DNA of 64,000 nucleotides from Apricaphanius iberus (Eukaryota > Chordata > Actinopteri > Cyprinodontiformes > Aphaniidae): assembly GCA_028564705.1 (NCBI GenBank), contig JAPXFQ010001786.1:620001-684000 (forward strand), given 5' to 3'. Position numbers and translations under genes: made by a program. Of this stretch, positions 51,631-63,990 are shown in pieces. How positions within the stretch are numbered: the stretch's first letter is position 1; each line of letters opens with the position of its first letter. Below the pieces are notes generated by a model. That model made no database searches and had not been told where the DNA came from. It saw only the letters and a list, made by a program, of their open reading frames with translations.

Positions 51631-52739
51631 TGACCTCCTTCCAAAAGATCTTATTAGTTTTTACCAATATTTAGATAGATATTTATGATACTTAGATTTT
51701 TAAGAGTCACAGGTATCAGATTAAATAATAACTTACCCCCTTCCAGAGTCTTACTCGACCAACATTTCCTGTTTAAAAAATGCAGCAAAAGAAGTTGACG
51801 TCCCCTTACAACTGATTGACAACATGGTATATGTTGAACTAAACATACCGAAAGGTCAAAAATAATAATTATACATGTAACCGCAGATAAATGTAGACAT
51901 GTACAAATGTATATGAAAGCAGTTTTAGCTAAATGTTTCTACATATTTTTACTGATTTAAGCCATCCTAACGTGGCCATTTTTGGCCAAGGACACGGCGC
52001 TGTGGTCAGGCCAATGTTTGCTGCGAAAGGACATAAAAGAGCACAACTTTGAAATAATAGAAGTTCAAACTGTAATTATTTTTTTAAATGTCATGTCTTT
52101 GGTAACACTTTACAATACGGTACGCAAAATTGTCCTTCGTTACAAGTCTTTTCAAGTAAATAGTTTCAAGACCAAGTCAGGTCCCAGGTCGTTGCTGTTG
52201 AAGACCAAGTCAAGTCAAAGTCTTTAAAAAGATTTCAAGTCAAGTCTCAAGTCACAAAATAAATGACTTGAGTCTGACTCAAGTCCAAGTCACCAAAAAC
52301 TCACCAAATTTGGCGGAGGTGTCAGTCATGCATGAAAATGATGTATTTTAAAGATGTTGGAAGAGTTACAAAGGAAATATCTAAACAATGCCTCCTGGAA
52401 ACGTTCAAAAGAGCCTCCGGATTTGCCTTACTTCACCTCCCTAACAAATCCTAGACCAAAAGCATGACTAACTGGAAGAGCTGGAAAAAGAGCCTTGATC
52501 CGCTCCCGAGGTTACCATCACACAGCCGAAATAAAGGAAACTAGACCTGAAGTGAGGTAAAAGTATTTTTATTGACAGGGGATTAATTTGATTCCCTGTA
52601 CTCTGTGCATAAATTGAAAATGTCTGTGTATTTGCACAAGTTGTTAGAGGTGAGTACTTATCTGTCAAAATGTCAGACATCTTTCAGATTTTTCTGTCAC
52701 CGTAGAAAAAAAAAAATTAAATGTGAAAAATATTCTGTT
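51631..52739. other. Interval with CAAGTC-rich repeat, no gene
   Basis: 52140-52310 is rich in CAAGTC/AAGTC units, alternately TCAAGTCAAGTC and CAAGTCACAA. This is a dispersed low-complexity repeat often linked to DNA transposons in fish, whose family I cannot name. The rest is unassigned. Confidence 0.45.
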
Positions 52740-53600
52740 AATGTGAGCCTAGTCTACTGCGTTTGTCATAAAGTATAGAACAAGAGTAGTAATGCTAAGG
52801 TTACTTTAAATAAAAAGTAAGAAAGCTAACATTAATCTGTTGTTATACATTCGGAAACAAGAGGAGTAATGGTAAGGTCACTTGAAATAAAAAGTAAGAA
52901 AGCTAACATTAATCTGGTTTATAAAGTGGAGAAGAAGAGTAGAATTAAGGTCACTTGAAATAAAAAAGTAAGAAAGTTAACATTAATCTGACTTATAAAG
53001 TTAAGTTCAGGAGTAGCATCTGATTTCATGAAGTGTAGAACAAGAGTAGCAATGCTAAGGTTACTTTAAATAAAAATTAAGAAAGCTAACATTAATCTGT
53101 CATAAAGTTGAGAACAGGTCCTAAGGTCTAGAACAGGATATATATTGTCCAGGTTGCTTAAAATAAAATTAAGAAAGCAAACAATCTGATGTCATAAAGT
53201 GAGAACAAGAGTAGTATTGTTGAGGTTATTTCAAGTAAAAAGTAAGAAAGCTAATAATAATCTAATATCGTAAAGTTGAGAAGAAGAGTAGTATTGTTAA
53301 GGTCACTAGAAATTATATCAAGAAAGCAAACACTAATCTGACCCATAAAGTTGAGATCAGGAGTAGCATCTGATGTCATAGAGTGTAGAACAAGAGTAGT
53401 AATGCTAAGGTTTCCTTGAATAAAACATCAGAAAGGTAACATTTATCTGATGTCATAAATTGAGAACAGGAGTACCATCTGTTAAGATAAAGTTGAGAAG
53501 AAGAGTAGTCTTGTTAAGATCGGTTGAAATAAAAAGTAGGAAAGCTAACATTATTTTTAATAACCTTGAGAACAAGAGTAGTAATGTTAAGGTTTGTTGG
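52740..53600 (+). repeat. Minisatellite of about 60-80 bp units, roughly ten copies
   Basis: Units contain GAACAAGAGTAGTAATGCTA then AGGTTACTT, AAATAAAAAGTAAGAAAGCT then AACATTAATCTG. They vary by small insertions and single changes, and unit lengths differ because of the linker after ATCTG. No coding potential. Confidence 0.85.
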
Positions 53601-55084
53601 GGAAATTACCAAAAATGTAGTTATCTGGCTATTAAAAGTTAAAGGGACTGCTTATGGCAGTCAATAAGGTTAATAATTTATGGAAAATTATTATTTGGGG
53701 CTCCACCTATTTTAATAGCCACATGTCTATATCAATCTCATAATCTGAAGGTGTTATGATCCGTCCCTGTCTGCGTCATCTTTCCTCCCTGATTGTTCCT
53801 TCCCCGTCTGTCTCTGTCAATTTTCCCTAGTTTCTGGAGTTCAGAACAGGTTTCAGGATCCGGCGCTTTTGGACGCATTCTGGAGGCTGGGATTTCGAAG
53901 AGCATTTCAGGATTCACACCCTCTGGGTGCTCTCTGGAACCCGGATCTTTGGAATGCGATCGTCCTGAACCTGCTCCTGAGTCTGGGCCTTCTGCCGGTG
54001 TTCCTGGGCCTGGTTCTTCAGGGGATTTTCTTGAACCTGCTACCATGGAGAGTGTTTCTGAGCCCGTGAGCTCTATAGAGACTTTTTCTGAGCCTTCTTC
54101 AGGAACTGGTTCTGAACCAAGGTCTTCAATTTGTGGTCCAAAATCTGTTCTTCAGAGTGTGACCCGCAACCCCGTTCTTCAGAGTGCGATCCTGAACCCC
54201 GTTCTTCAGAGTGTGGTCCAGAGTCCAGGTCCTCTGATTTGGTTCCCGAGGTCGCTACTGCTCCAGTGGTGGTTCCAGTGGTCGCTCCTGTCCCAGAGAC
54301 GGTTCCCGAGGTCGCTCCTGCTCCAGTGGTGATTCCAGTGGCCTCTCCTGTCCCATTGACGGTTCCTGCGACCCCTGACGTTCCAGTGACGGTTCCCGTG
54401 CCAGCGGACCTCTCCAGCAGAGGACCGCACTCCAAGTCTCCTCCGAGGGCGTCCAGACGGAGGGCGTCCAGACAGGAACCAGAGGGCTGTCCACCAAAAC
54501 ACCGAGGGTGTTTTGGTGGACAGCCCTCTGGTTCCTGCCCTCTCTGAGCTTGTTCTGGAGAACACGTCTTTGGTTCCTGCCTCCACCAAGAGTGTTCAGG
54601 AGAACACGCCGGCCACAGCTCCGGATTCAGTTCCGCCGGCCACAGCTCCAGTTTGAGTTCCGCCGGCCACAGCTCCAGCTTCAGTTCCCCCAGACTTTAC
54701 TCACCAAGGTAGAGCCCCACCAATCTTATCCTCCGCCTCAGCAATGCACCAACCAGCCTCTGCCTCAGCAGTCCAGCAACCGGCCTCTGCCTCAGCAGTC
54801 CAGCAACCGGCCTCTGCCTCAGCAGTACTCCACGGGTCTGACTCTGCGCCACAAGGTTCAGCTCCGCCAAACTGTGCGCCACAAGGCCTTGGCTTGGCTT
54901 GGTGGTGCCGTAGGCCCAGACTTTTGGTTTGGGCATTCCACTGGGGTGCGGGCAGGAGTCTCAGTCTTCGCTGCCCGGCGGCAGCCTGGGTCCTAATTTT
55001 ACTATACAACTTAGACACGTTCACTCGCAACATTTACATGGGACGCACACATGTAGTGATCTGGCAGTGGATACACCTCAGTGC
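53601..55084 (+). other. GC-rich low-complexity tract with internal repeats and a hairpin
   Basis: From about 53750 the sequence is GC-rich, with proline/valine/serine-rich frames. One (about 54131-54547) reads PVVVPVVAPVPETVPEVAPA-like repeats, produced by a roughly 60-bp DNA repeat. Tandem 33-bp units (GGCCACAGCTCC) lie at 54590-54700. 27-bp units (CCTCTGCCTCAGCAGTCCAG) lie at 54755-54835. A perfect hairpin lies at 54474-54536. It may be the remnant of a repetitive coding region of a mobile element. No domain is recognised. Confidence 0.5.
54474..54536. repeat. Perfect 30-bp inverted repeat with a 3-nt loop
   Basis: The left arm is 54474-54503 (starts AGGAACCAGAGGG, ends AAAACACC). The loop GAG is 54504-54506. 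The right arm is 54507-54536, its exact complement. No mismatch. Confidence 0.97.
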
Positions 55085-55600
55085 TAGAGGCAGAGCCCTT
55101 TAAGCAGCCTCGCCTCTGGTTCCAGTGCCCACTGCTTAACTGCATCTAGACACTGAGGTCCCAGGGTGGGAGATGGGGGTGCTTGGCAGCATTCCCATGT
55201 ACCACCCCTCCGTTTTAAGTGCACATTTGAACAACACGCAACAACACCACATTCGAGCACGGGGAGAGAGGCTGGGGGTCTACCCATGCCCCTGTTCGTT
55301 CAACCATCAGGGGTTGGAGTCCGGGGAGTATATCAGGCCACCTGGTTGGGGACCTGGGCTGGTGGGCTACGCTTGCAATGGTGGGGGCTTTGTTGAGCAG
55401 GGGGTTCGTCTCCCGGGTGCAGGAGCAGTTTGCTCTATTGGAGGCGTCTGTCCCTGGGCCTGGGAGTATAGAGTATGTATGGGGCATATGAATGAGTGTA
55501 CTGCGTCCTTTTTCGGGTGTCCTGTGTTGGTGAGAATGTGTGTGCGTAAGAGGAGGTGTACGTATGATTGTCTCTGTATGTCTGCCCTCTGGCCTGGCGC
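55085..55600 (+). repeat. L1 3'UTR fragment, plus orientation
   Basis: It matches 35320 onward of the L1 3'UTR (CCCACTGCTTAACTGCATC, AACAACACGCAACAACACCA, GGCCTGGGAGTATAGAGTAT). It lacks the poly(A) end and is cut where an inverted L2 begins. Confidence 0.85.
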
Positions 55601-58600
55601 ATCTCACAGTACAATTCAGTGTATTTATATAGCGCCCTTTCACAACAGATGTTATCTCAAAGCACTTTACAAAAAGAGTTATTACAATACAATGTTTAAT
55701 TTAGGAATTAGAGAACCACAGAAGATTGCGTCGTGACTTCTCAGCAATCCCTCACACACCAGCAGAACCAGGCTCAGCATAAGCGGTCATCTGCCGAGAC
55801 CGTCTGCGGTTTGTAGAAGGCAGCAGAGACACAAAAAGAGCAACAGAACTAATGCAGATAGTGATACTCTACCTCTTCCTGTCTCTTCCTAGCTTTTGAC
55901 ACTCTACCTGACTAACATTAACCTGTCTCTTCCTAGCTACCTGTCTAACCTGTCTCTAAGTGTAAGCTTTGTCAAAGAGGAAGGTTTTAAGCCTAGTTTT
56001 AAAGATAGACAAGTTGTCTGCTCCACGAACCAACCCTGGGAGCTGGTTCCTTTGAGGGGAGCCTGATAACTGAAAGATCTGCCACCCATCCTACTTTTAA
56101 AAATCCTAGGAACTACCAGTAAACCTGCAGTCTGAGAGCGAAGTGCTCTGTTAGGAACATACGGAACAATCAGGTCTCTTATGGATGATGGAGCTAGATT
56201 ATTAAGAGCTTTATATGTCAGAAGGAGGATCTTGAATTCTATTCTAGATTTTTTTTTTTTTTTTTTTTTTTAACGTGTCCTGTCTAGCATTATGCTACTC
56301 AGAATTGGTGTCTGAGTACCAAGTACAAGCCCAACAGTTTTACTTTCCCAAGCAGAGTATTACAGCTTCGCTGTAGTACGCCACTTGATGTATATGTATG
56401 AAAAATCTTTATTAGTGATTACTGTGGGTTCAATTTCCTGACGTCATGGACATTAAACTGAGACAAGAAGGAAGAAAGGAAGAAGGTGAAGAAAAGAAAC
56501 CGGACCAGCAGAGGTGCGAACCGACGACACAAGACAGGGAGGCAAACAAAGAACACAAGAAAACATCCCAGTCCTCCACCTCTGCCGGACGGCAGAGAAA
56601 CAGTAATACAAAACAAAAACGACAAACTGTACAGAACCAAACCAATAGTTCGGATCTAGTAGAATAAACTAAGAATTACACATTCACTACACACAAGCAT
56701 TGATTAATGAACATAATATAAATGTTTCTGGTAAGCTCCTGTGAACAACTAACTAATGATGATGATAACCTCTGCTTAAGATATGTCCGTCCTCACCAAT
56801 GTCCCCACACCCATGTGTGTGCGAGCATGCAGGTCGGAATAAGGTTTCCCCAAGCAAGTGATTGATAGCTGGTGTAAGGAACCGTCAATCCGTCCTACAG
56901 GAATCGGCACAGACATGGAGGAGGCAAGAGATGTATGCATCCAGGGTCCCATAGAGTACAGAGGCCACAGGCGGATCAGCGCAGGGTCGATCACCCGCCA
57001 AGAGGGGAACAGATGGAAGCCCCAGGGGAACACCCACCAGCCGCAATGCTGGGGCCCGAGAGATCGCAGTGACGAGCCCACGGGCTCCGCCGGTAACCGG
57101 CTACGCCAGGGCGGGCCCGGATCAGGAACCGGAGGCCACGGGGACCAGGGGCACCCCGCCCCCCAGCGGGGCCCCAACCAGGGACCAGCCGACAAGGGCC
57201 CCCCGCCGCCGCCGCAGGCAAGGAGGATCCGCAGCCAACCGACGGACAACACACGCCGCCGCCACCCCGGACCAATACCCACCGCCAACAACCCGGCCCG
57301 CCTCCACACACCCACACGCCAGGGAGCCACAGCAAGAGCCACAGCGGATGTACGCCCTCCCCAGGCCGCGCCCAGCCGGCACCTGGACATCCAGATCTTC
57401 CAGCTCCCGGGTCCAGATCCCGCCCCACGTAGGGCGCCAAGATCAGGGGCCCAGCCAATGCCGGACAGCCCCACCAGGCGAACAGACCAGCCAGCAGAAG
57501 TCCTGGAACCGGCAGGAGGACTGGGCGCCAGGCACGGTCCCCACCGATCCACCGGACGGCACCAACCTGTTCTACAACCTCGGCACCCCCAGAAGAGGTG
57601 CCCCAGTCAATCCAAGGAGGACGTCGGCCCGAAACAGCGGCCGCCCGACACACCGGACCACCCAGGACCCGCCCGACATGCACCAGGACCGAGCCGGGCC
57701 GCAACCGGGACCCCCGGCCCCAGGCATCGAGAGCCATCATCAACCAGCGGGCAGGAGCAACCATCACCGACGGGGAGTGACGGGGAGGGAAGAAGATGCA
57801 TCAGGCCAGAGAGCAGCCAAACACCCAACCTGACAGGTAGACATAGACAGACAGAGACACTCATACGTACCCTCCCTCTCATGCGTACACATTCTTACAA
57901 ATACAGGACATACGAAAAAAGGACGCTATACACTCATTCATACCCCCCATACGTACACTATACTCCATACTCCCAGGCCCAGGGACAGACGCCCCAATAG
58001 AGAACCCTGCCCCTGCACCCAGGAGACAGACCCCTTTGCCCACCAGGACGGGGACAAGCAGACCGCCAAGGCCCCCACATCGGCAAGAGCAGCCCACCAG
58101 CCCAGGACCCCGACCAGACGGCGTGATGTTCTATCCGGGCTCCGACCCCTGATGGTCCAACGAACAGGGGTGTGGAAAGACCCCCCAGTCTCTCTCCCCC
58201 AGCTCAATGTGGTGTTGTTGCGTGTTGTTCTAATGTGCACTTAAAACAGAGGGGGGGGACATGGGAATACTGCCGGGTACCCCCATCTCCCCCCCCCGGG
58301 CCCTCAGTGTCTAGATGCGTTTAACCAGTGTATTCTAGATTTTACTGGGAGCCAGTGAAGAGAAGCTAAAACAGGGTAAATGTGATATGTTCTTCTGTTA
58401 TTCATTAGAACCGTTGCAGCAGCATTTTGGAGTGCTGTGATGAGCTCTGAAGCCTGACTGAAACTTCTCAAACAGCTCATTATTGTTTAAATGTTCACAC
58501 ATCTGATGTGCAACTATTTTCTCAAGAATTTTAGATAAGAAGGGAAGATTAGATATCGGTCTATAGTTAATTAAGTCGTTTGATTAAGAGACGGTTTCTT

Positions 58601-58925
58601 AAGTAGAGGTCTAATTACAGCAACGTTAAACTCCTGTGGTACATATCCATTGATTGAGGATAGATTAATTATATCTAAAATTGGAGCAGCAATCAAAGGG
58701 AAAACCTATTTTAAAAGTTTAGTTGGGACTGGGTCTAACATGCAAGTTGAAGGTTTTGAAAAAGCTAATAATTTTAGTAGATCTAAAAGTTCGGCTGCAT
58801 TAAAGCAGTTCAAGCATATATTAGGTACAACCATTTTTGATGCTGCCTCACTAAGTAAGGAAGAAGCAAGCATATTGGGAAGGTTCCCATTTATATTATT
58901 TTTTATAGAGTCTTATAGGCCGTGA
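55601..58925 (-). pseudogene. L2 LINE remnant, minus strand, split by an L1 3'UTR copy
   Basis: 55601-56250 is the reverse complement of the L2 3'UTR and C-terminus at 38350-39200 (starts ATTCAGTGTATTTATATAGC). After the insertion at 56253-58330 the L2 continues (GGGAGCCAGTG, the LPV box reversed). The RT core is deleted at about 58432-58445, joining the NAAA box region to the FQSGFR region. Earlier ORF sequence (YRPI, KKPSL) runs to 58925, where orientation switches. Confidence 0.82.
56253..58330 (-). mobile_element. 5'-truncated L1 copy consisting only of 3'UTR, with 13-bp duplication
   Basis: It begins (in plus coordinates) with a run of about 22 T, its poly(A) tail on the minus strand, and ends in C-rich UTR sequence. 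TATTCTAGATTTT flanks it at 56240-56252 and 58331-58343. From about 56414 inward it matches the 3'UTR at 35340-36715. Between the tail and that match lies about 140 bp (56272-56413) absent from the 36731 copy. Long frames on both strands here are composition artefacts. Confidence 0.87.
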
Positions 58926-60085
58926 GGCAGATACTCTGTCTGTTTTCAAGACTTGGCTTAAAACCTTCCTTTTTGATAAAGCTTATAGTTAGAATTGCTT
59001 AGGTTATCTTGAGTTATTTTAGTAGTTATGCTGCTATAGGCTTAGACTCTTGGAGAACAGGCTGACCACTTTTCTTCACTCTTCTACTTTTCTCTTCTAC
59101 TACTCTCCAGATATATTATTTCTGCTGTTATTGGGATTGTTAACCCAGTTTTGTATAAGTGTTTTTCTCCTCATAGAAGCTTCACAAGGTCTGGTATCCT
59201 GCTCAACTATGATCCCCCCTGCTGCATGAGGAGCGTCGGTCCAGATGATGCTGAAAGTGACCAAGCATCCTCCATTCTGTCTTTTCTCTGTCTTCTAAGA
59301 CGCCCAGACAGTCGTGGCAGATGACTGCTTGTACTGAGCCAGGTTCTGCCGGAGGTTTCTTCCTGTTAAAGGGGTGTTTTTCCTCTCCACTGTTGCTATA
59401 TGCTTGGTAAGTATGAGGGATTGCTGAGGAATTGCTGTTGGAGTCTGCATGATGCGGGCACAACCTCATGTCGACGATCTGGAAAAATTGTCTACTAATT
59501 TATAAAAACGCCCATCAACAAGCTAGAATAGCATATTTCTCGTCATTAATATAAGCAAATTAAAACAATCATAGAAACAAGTAAAACAATTTAGTACAGT
59601 TGCCAAACTTATGTAGAGTCATAGCTCTGTTGAGCCAACTATTCCCCATTCTCTCAGTAGTGATGACTTTATGGGATTCTTTATAAGTAAAATAAATTAT
59701 GTTAAAAAAAAAATAATTGGCATTCTCCCAAACATGATTAATTCTCTTTCAGTAAATGAGGCAGTATCAGAGAGAACTGTAGAACCATGTTTATGTCTGT
59801 ACTATTTTGAATTTTTTGAACTTTCGGAATTATCACCAATACTAGATTCATCTAAACCTTCAACTTGTATGTTAGACCCAATACTTTGGTTGGAGTCTGC
59901 ATGATTCGGGCACAACCTCACCTCGATGACTCAAGGCAATCTGCTGGGATTCCTTACATAGACAACTTCACTGATTGGAATGTTTATATAATAGTATTAA
60001 AATTACTTTTGTTGTAAAGTGCCTTGAGATGACATTTGTTGTGAATTGGCGCTATATAAATAAAAGTGAATTTAATTTAATTGAC
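58926..60085 (+). repeat. Mosaic of L2 pieces in plus orientation
   Basis: 58926-59480 holds the L2 C-terminal end (FKTWLKTFLFDKAYS) and 3'UTR. 59490-59885 jumps back to ORF sequence matching 228-900 (IIGILPNMINSLSVNEAVSE, SSKPSTCMLDPI). 59886-60085 is 3'UTR again, ending TAAATAAAAGTGAATTTAAT. This is one or two copies with internal deletion, arranged head-to-head with the minus-strand L2. Confidence 0.75.
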
Positions 60086-62194
60086 TGCAGAAGAACAGAA
60101 ACTAGAGTATTTTTTGGTGAAGCCTATTTTATATTCATATAAAACCTTTCTACGGCATCAAACACGCACGGAAACAGCGACTTTCCTCCTGGATTGGTAA
60201 ACTAGCTCATTTGCTAACTTTGCTTACATTGGCTTTCAGTTAAACTCCTATAAAATATATTTCTTACTGGACACACGATCAAATAATAAAAAAAGCAACC
60301 ACCTTGCCTTGCCTTCATAGTGTAACCCACCTTTCTGCAGCTTCTGTACTGTTACACACCAATTACCCAATTGCAGGGGCTGACTGGGACAATAATTCAG
60401 GTCGGGAGTTTTAAACCATCCAATGCCACCACCACCCAATTAATGCAGAACGCCAACAGTGAGTTAGGTTAGGCACCTAATAATGTGATAGTGTAAAATA
60501 ATAAAACAAAGGCTGCCCATGCACACAGCTTTAACTTGTACTCAAATGGCATGAACTGAAATTCTATCTCATCTACTACTACACTAGAAAATGTGCAGCC
60601 ATCACATTTAACAAACTGAATTCAATCTTGGCATACCTATTAAAATACACCCACAAATTTTGAGTGAGGATGGAAGCAGTATTAAATATGAGTGAAATAT
60701 CAATTATAACCATTTCCTTATCCAATGGATCTCTTTCTCTCCGCTAGTTCTAATCTCTCCGTACCTGTGAAGACGTGTCACCTTCCCTGCTGCTCACCAT
60801 TTAGTCTTTTTTCTCCTCCCTGATGCAAATTTTTTCATAGTGGCAATAAAGATGTAGAAATGTTGAAAGCAAAATTTGAAAACAGAATTAGGATGAGTAG
60901 CAGTGAAATTACTGTAAAAAAATTAGCCTCAAAGTCACATTTTTGCCATTGATAGTATTTTCTTCTCAGTCTTACATTCTCTTTTCACCTATGCAGACCC
61001 TCCCTGACACTGCTCTGTCTTGTGATAAATCTCTTTCCAATATGAGGGAAGCTGTAAAGTTCTGCACAGAAATTAGGTTTATTCCTAGCATGAACTGACT
61101 AGTAAAGAGCATGGGGCAGGTTGAAAAAACAAAACTCATGAGCGACACGGCCAGATTTGGAAGTAACAACAGCAACCGTCACGGGTGTGAGCACAAACTC
61201 TTTGAAAAAAAAAAAGAAACACAGTGACATACTGCCAAACCACTGTATATATACTGGTGTTATGAAAACAAGCACCATGTCGGGTGACGAAATAAATAAA
61301 ATCTTCCTTTGGTCTCGGTGGGCAGAAACGCCTCTACAGATATTTTGGGCACACATAGATTTCTAAGGGTGAACAGACATTCCAATGGGGAACCCAGATA
61401 TACATCCAGATGTCTGTCTGACTTTTATCATATTTTTCTTTTGACTCACGAGAAGCTGCTAATAAAAGCTCTGTCACTTTTAGTATGCATTGAGTCTTGT
61501 TTGGTTGTTTGCCGGTTGTGGGAGAATCCATTCCCACTGCTGATTGAGCTGCGAGCTGCTGAGAATGCACTAGCAGGGTCGACGTACGTCACACCGTTAG
61601 GTCAGCGCGGGAAATTCGGAGTCCAAATTGCAGCATATTTTGCTGCAAACAGCCTGTTTAAGAAAATAGGTAAACAGCTTCATTCTTTTCGGTTCAAAGC
61701 GCTTCCTTACTCATTAATTTAAAAACCTGAACATGCATATTTAGGTTTTTTTTAAGAAATCCTGCCCAATGCTCCTTTAAATAGCCTAACATGTATTAAC
61801 TAGTCATCATTTAGCTATCATTATTTTTATGCAAACGCTTAACTCAACTTACAGTTTGTTTGAAAGATAAATGTCAAATGTTTTTTGCCTTTTCGGGATC
61901 TGGATTGGTTTCTGAACATGCTGCACTGCTCAGCCGCAGCACGTGTGAAATTCACTGCTGCGCTTAACTCCATTAAAAGATGGCTTAGAAAACTATGTTA
62001 CATTATATTAACAGATTAAAGAGCTGAAAAAAGTGCAGGAGACACAGGGCACCAACACAAAAGGGGGACATGTCCCACAGGTACCTTGGATCTGTTATTC
62101 TTATGTTCAGTAGAGCAGATGTCCTAATGATCCACAGGATGGATTGTTTATTTAAAAATCATACACCACCTAACCTTACCGTATTGCTATCACA
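60086..62194. other. Interval without recognisable genes
   Basis: AT-rich. A short CCTTGCCTTGCC piece at 60302 may be a tail of another L2. A pure A-run at 61205-61215 separates two unassigned halves. The longest plus frame (61309-61722) has no known motif. Confidence 0.4.
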
Positions 62195-62557
62195 ATGTGG
62201 GCTCAGGCCATGTCCCTGCGCTCCCGACTGCAGACAAATAAAATAATTAAATGTGGCTTACTGAATAAAAGATCTCTCTCCTCAAAGACCTTATTAATAA
62301 ATGACTTGATTTGTGATAATCAAATTGATTTGTTTCATTTTATGGGAACCTGGCTACAACAGAAGGATTATTTCAGTATGAATGATTCAAATCCTTCCAA
62401 ATATTTAAGCTTTCACATTCCTAGAAGTACAGAGCAAGGAGGAGGAGCTACAACCATTTTGCATTCAGATTTACTAATTAATCCACGATCAATTAATGGC
62501 TACAGTTCCTTTGAACATCTAATCCTTAGTTTTCCTGCTCCTGTAGGGGAATATTAA
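62195..62557 (+). pseudogene. L2 endonuclease N-terminal fragment
   Basis: The frame reads IKCGLLNKRSLSSKTLLIND, CDNQIDLFHFMGTWLQQKDY (the TETWL box, altered to MGTWL), FHIPRSTEQGGGATTI, LINPRSINGYSSFEHLILSF. This is the first third of the APE endonuclease of L2 elements. It ends at 62557 with nothing matching downstream. Confidence 0.82.
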
Positions 62558-63074
62558 ATGGGGGAATAAGAAAAAAAATGAGTCTCAGGAAAAAATGTAA
62601 GGAAAAATACAAGACTTACATCAAATGAAAAAGCACATTTAAAAGCAAGTGCAAATATACAATAAAAAATAAAGTTCCCGCAATTTTAAGTACAAAATGG
62701 CCATGTGTATCAAATAAAACTAAAAACTGGTCCAGAAACAAACTGCAGTTGATGAGCAAAACCGACATCTAGTTATGACCAAGTGTATTAATGTAGGCAA
62801 TAGTTGGAACATTTAATAGCTCTGATATTCTTATAACTGCAGTCATAAATATTGGCATAAATATTGTAATTCAAACCACAGATTTGGTTGAATGTATTTT
62901 TATTAATTCTAATTTTCTAATAAAAAGGTGCACATAAACTTTGTTTTTTTAAGTTGGCCTATCAATCTATGGGGAGGCGGGAACAGGTGGGTTTAGGTGT
63001 AGATATTTGCGCGGTCGAGCGGGACACCTACTAATATTTAATAGTTCTTCACTTAAAGTTCTTATCTTTATGCT
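62558..63074. other. Interval without a gene
   Basis: AT-rich and unassigned, lying between the endonuclease fragment and the minus-strand LINE. Confidence 0.35.
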
Positions 63075-63990
63075 AACCCAATAATGCTCAATCATCTGCA
63101 TATAAAAATAGTTGACATGAACGTACAGACTTAAGGTCATTTATGTACATTATATAAGAAAGAAAGGTGGGCCCAAGATACTCCCTTGAGGGACCCCACA
63201 GTCTATGCATTGTGGTTGAGAAATTTTTCCCCCAATATCCCTCACCTGCTCCCTGTCCTTCAGATAAGAACTCACCCATCTGACTGGTAATTCATTGAAG
63301 CCTATGGCTTTTAATTTCTGAACTAAGATGCCATGCTCAACAGTATCAAAGGCCTTCTGTAGGTCTTGCATGACCATACCACATAAATTACCTTTATCTA
63401 CCTCCCTCTTGATGTAGTCGGTTAGATACAGTAAACAAGTGTCGGTGGAATGTGATATACGAAAGCCAGACTGAAATTCATAGAGTAAATTGTGTGATAC
63501 CAAATACTTATCAATCTGTTCAAAAATGATCTTTTCAATTATTTTTGACAGACTTCACAGAATAGAAACAGGTCTATAATTTCCATGGTTTAATTTACTC
63601 CCTTTCTTATAAAGTGGAATCATTCTGGCAAGCTTGAGATCCTTCAGGAAGTGTGCTTGCACTATAGACAGGTTTATGATATGGGTGATACATGGGGTGA
63701 TAACCTCAGCAGCATCTCTTAAGAATCTAAATGGAATATTGTCATAGCCAGTGGCTTTAGAGATATTAAATTTTTTTAGCTTCTCCAGTACAACTGCCTC
63801 TGACACCTTTTTAAAGGAGAAGCCATCTCCTTTTACCTCTTGCTGAGAATAATAGTCAAGGATGTGACTTTCACCATACTGCACTGACTGGTCCGGAAGT
63901 TTTTCCACCAGTTTACTAGCAAGTGATGAGGAGTATTTGTTAAAAACTATCTACCACTGTCCCCTTTTCTCATGTAACATTATTCCCCAG
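63075..63990 (-). pseudogene. Non-LTR retrotransposon RT of the jockey/CR1-like group, partial
   Basis: From 63908 downward: LEKLKKFNISKATGYDNIPF, MIPLYKKGSKLNHGNYRPVSI, one in-frame TGA near 63555, then SLSKIIEKIIFEQI. LLYEFQSGFRISHSTDTCLL, VMQDLQKAFDTVEHGIL (motif A) and [14 protein letters not shown] (motif B) follow. After a frame change near 63160 comes LFLYADD (motif C) near 63080. The 3' part beyond motif C is missing and the 5' part may run past the window. The DLQKAFDTVEH form differs from the L2 copies here, so it is another family. Confidence 0.85.

Noticed and set aside
56776..58000. Open frames of 250-380 codons on both strands
   Set aside because: Same repeat UTR in inverse orientation. 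The frames are not shared with the 34569-36731 copy, so they are composition artefacts.
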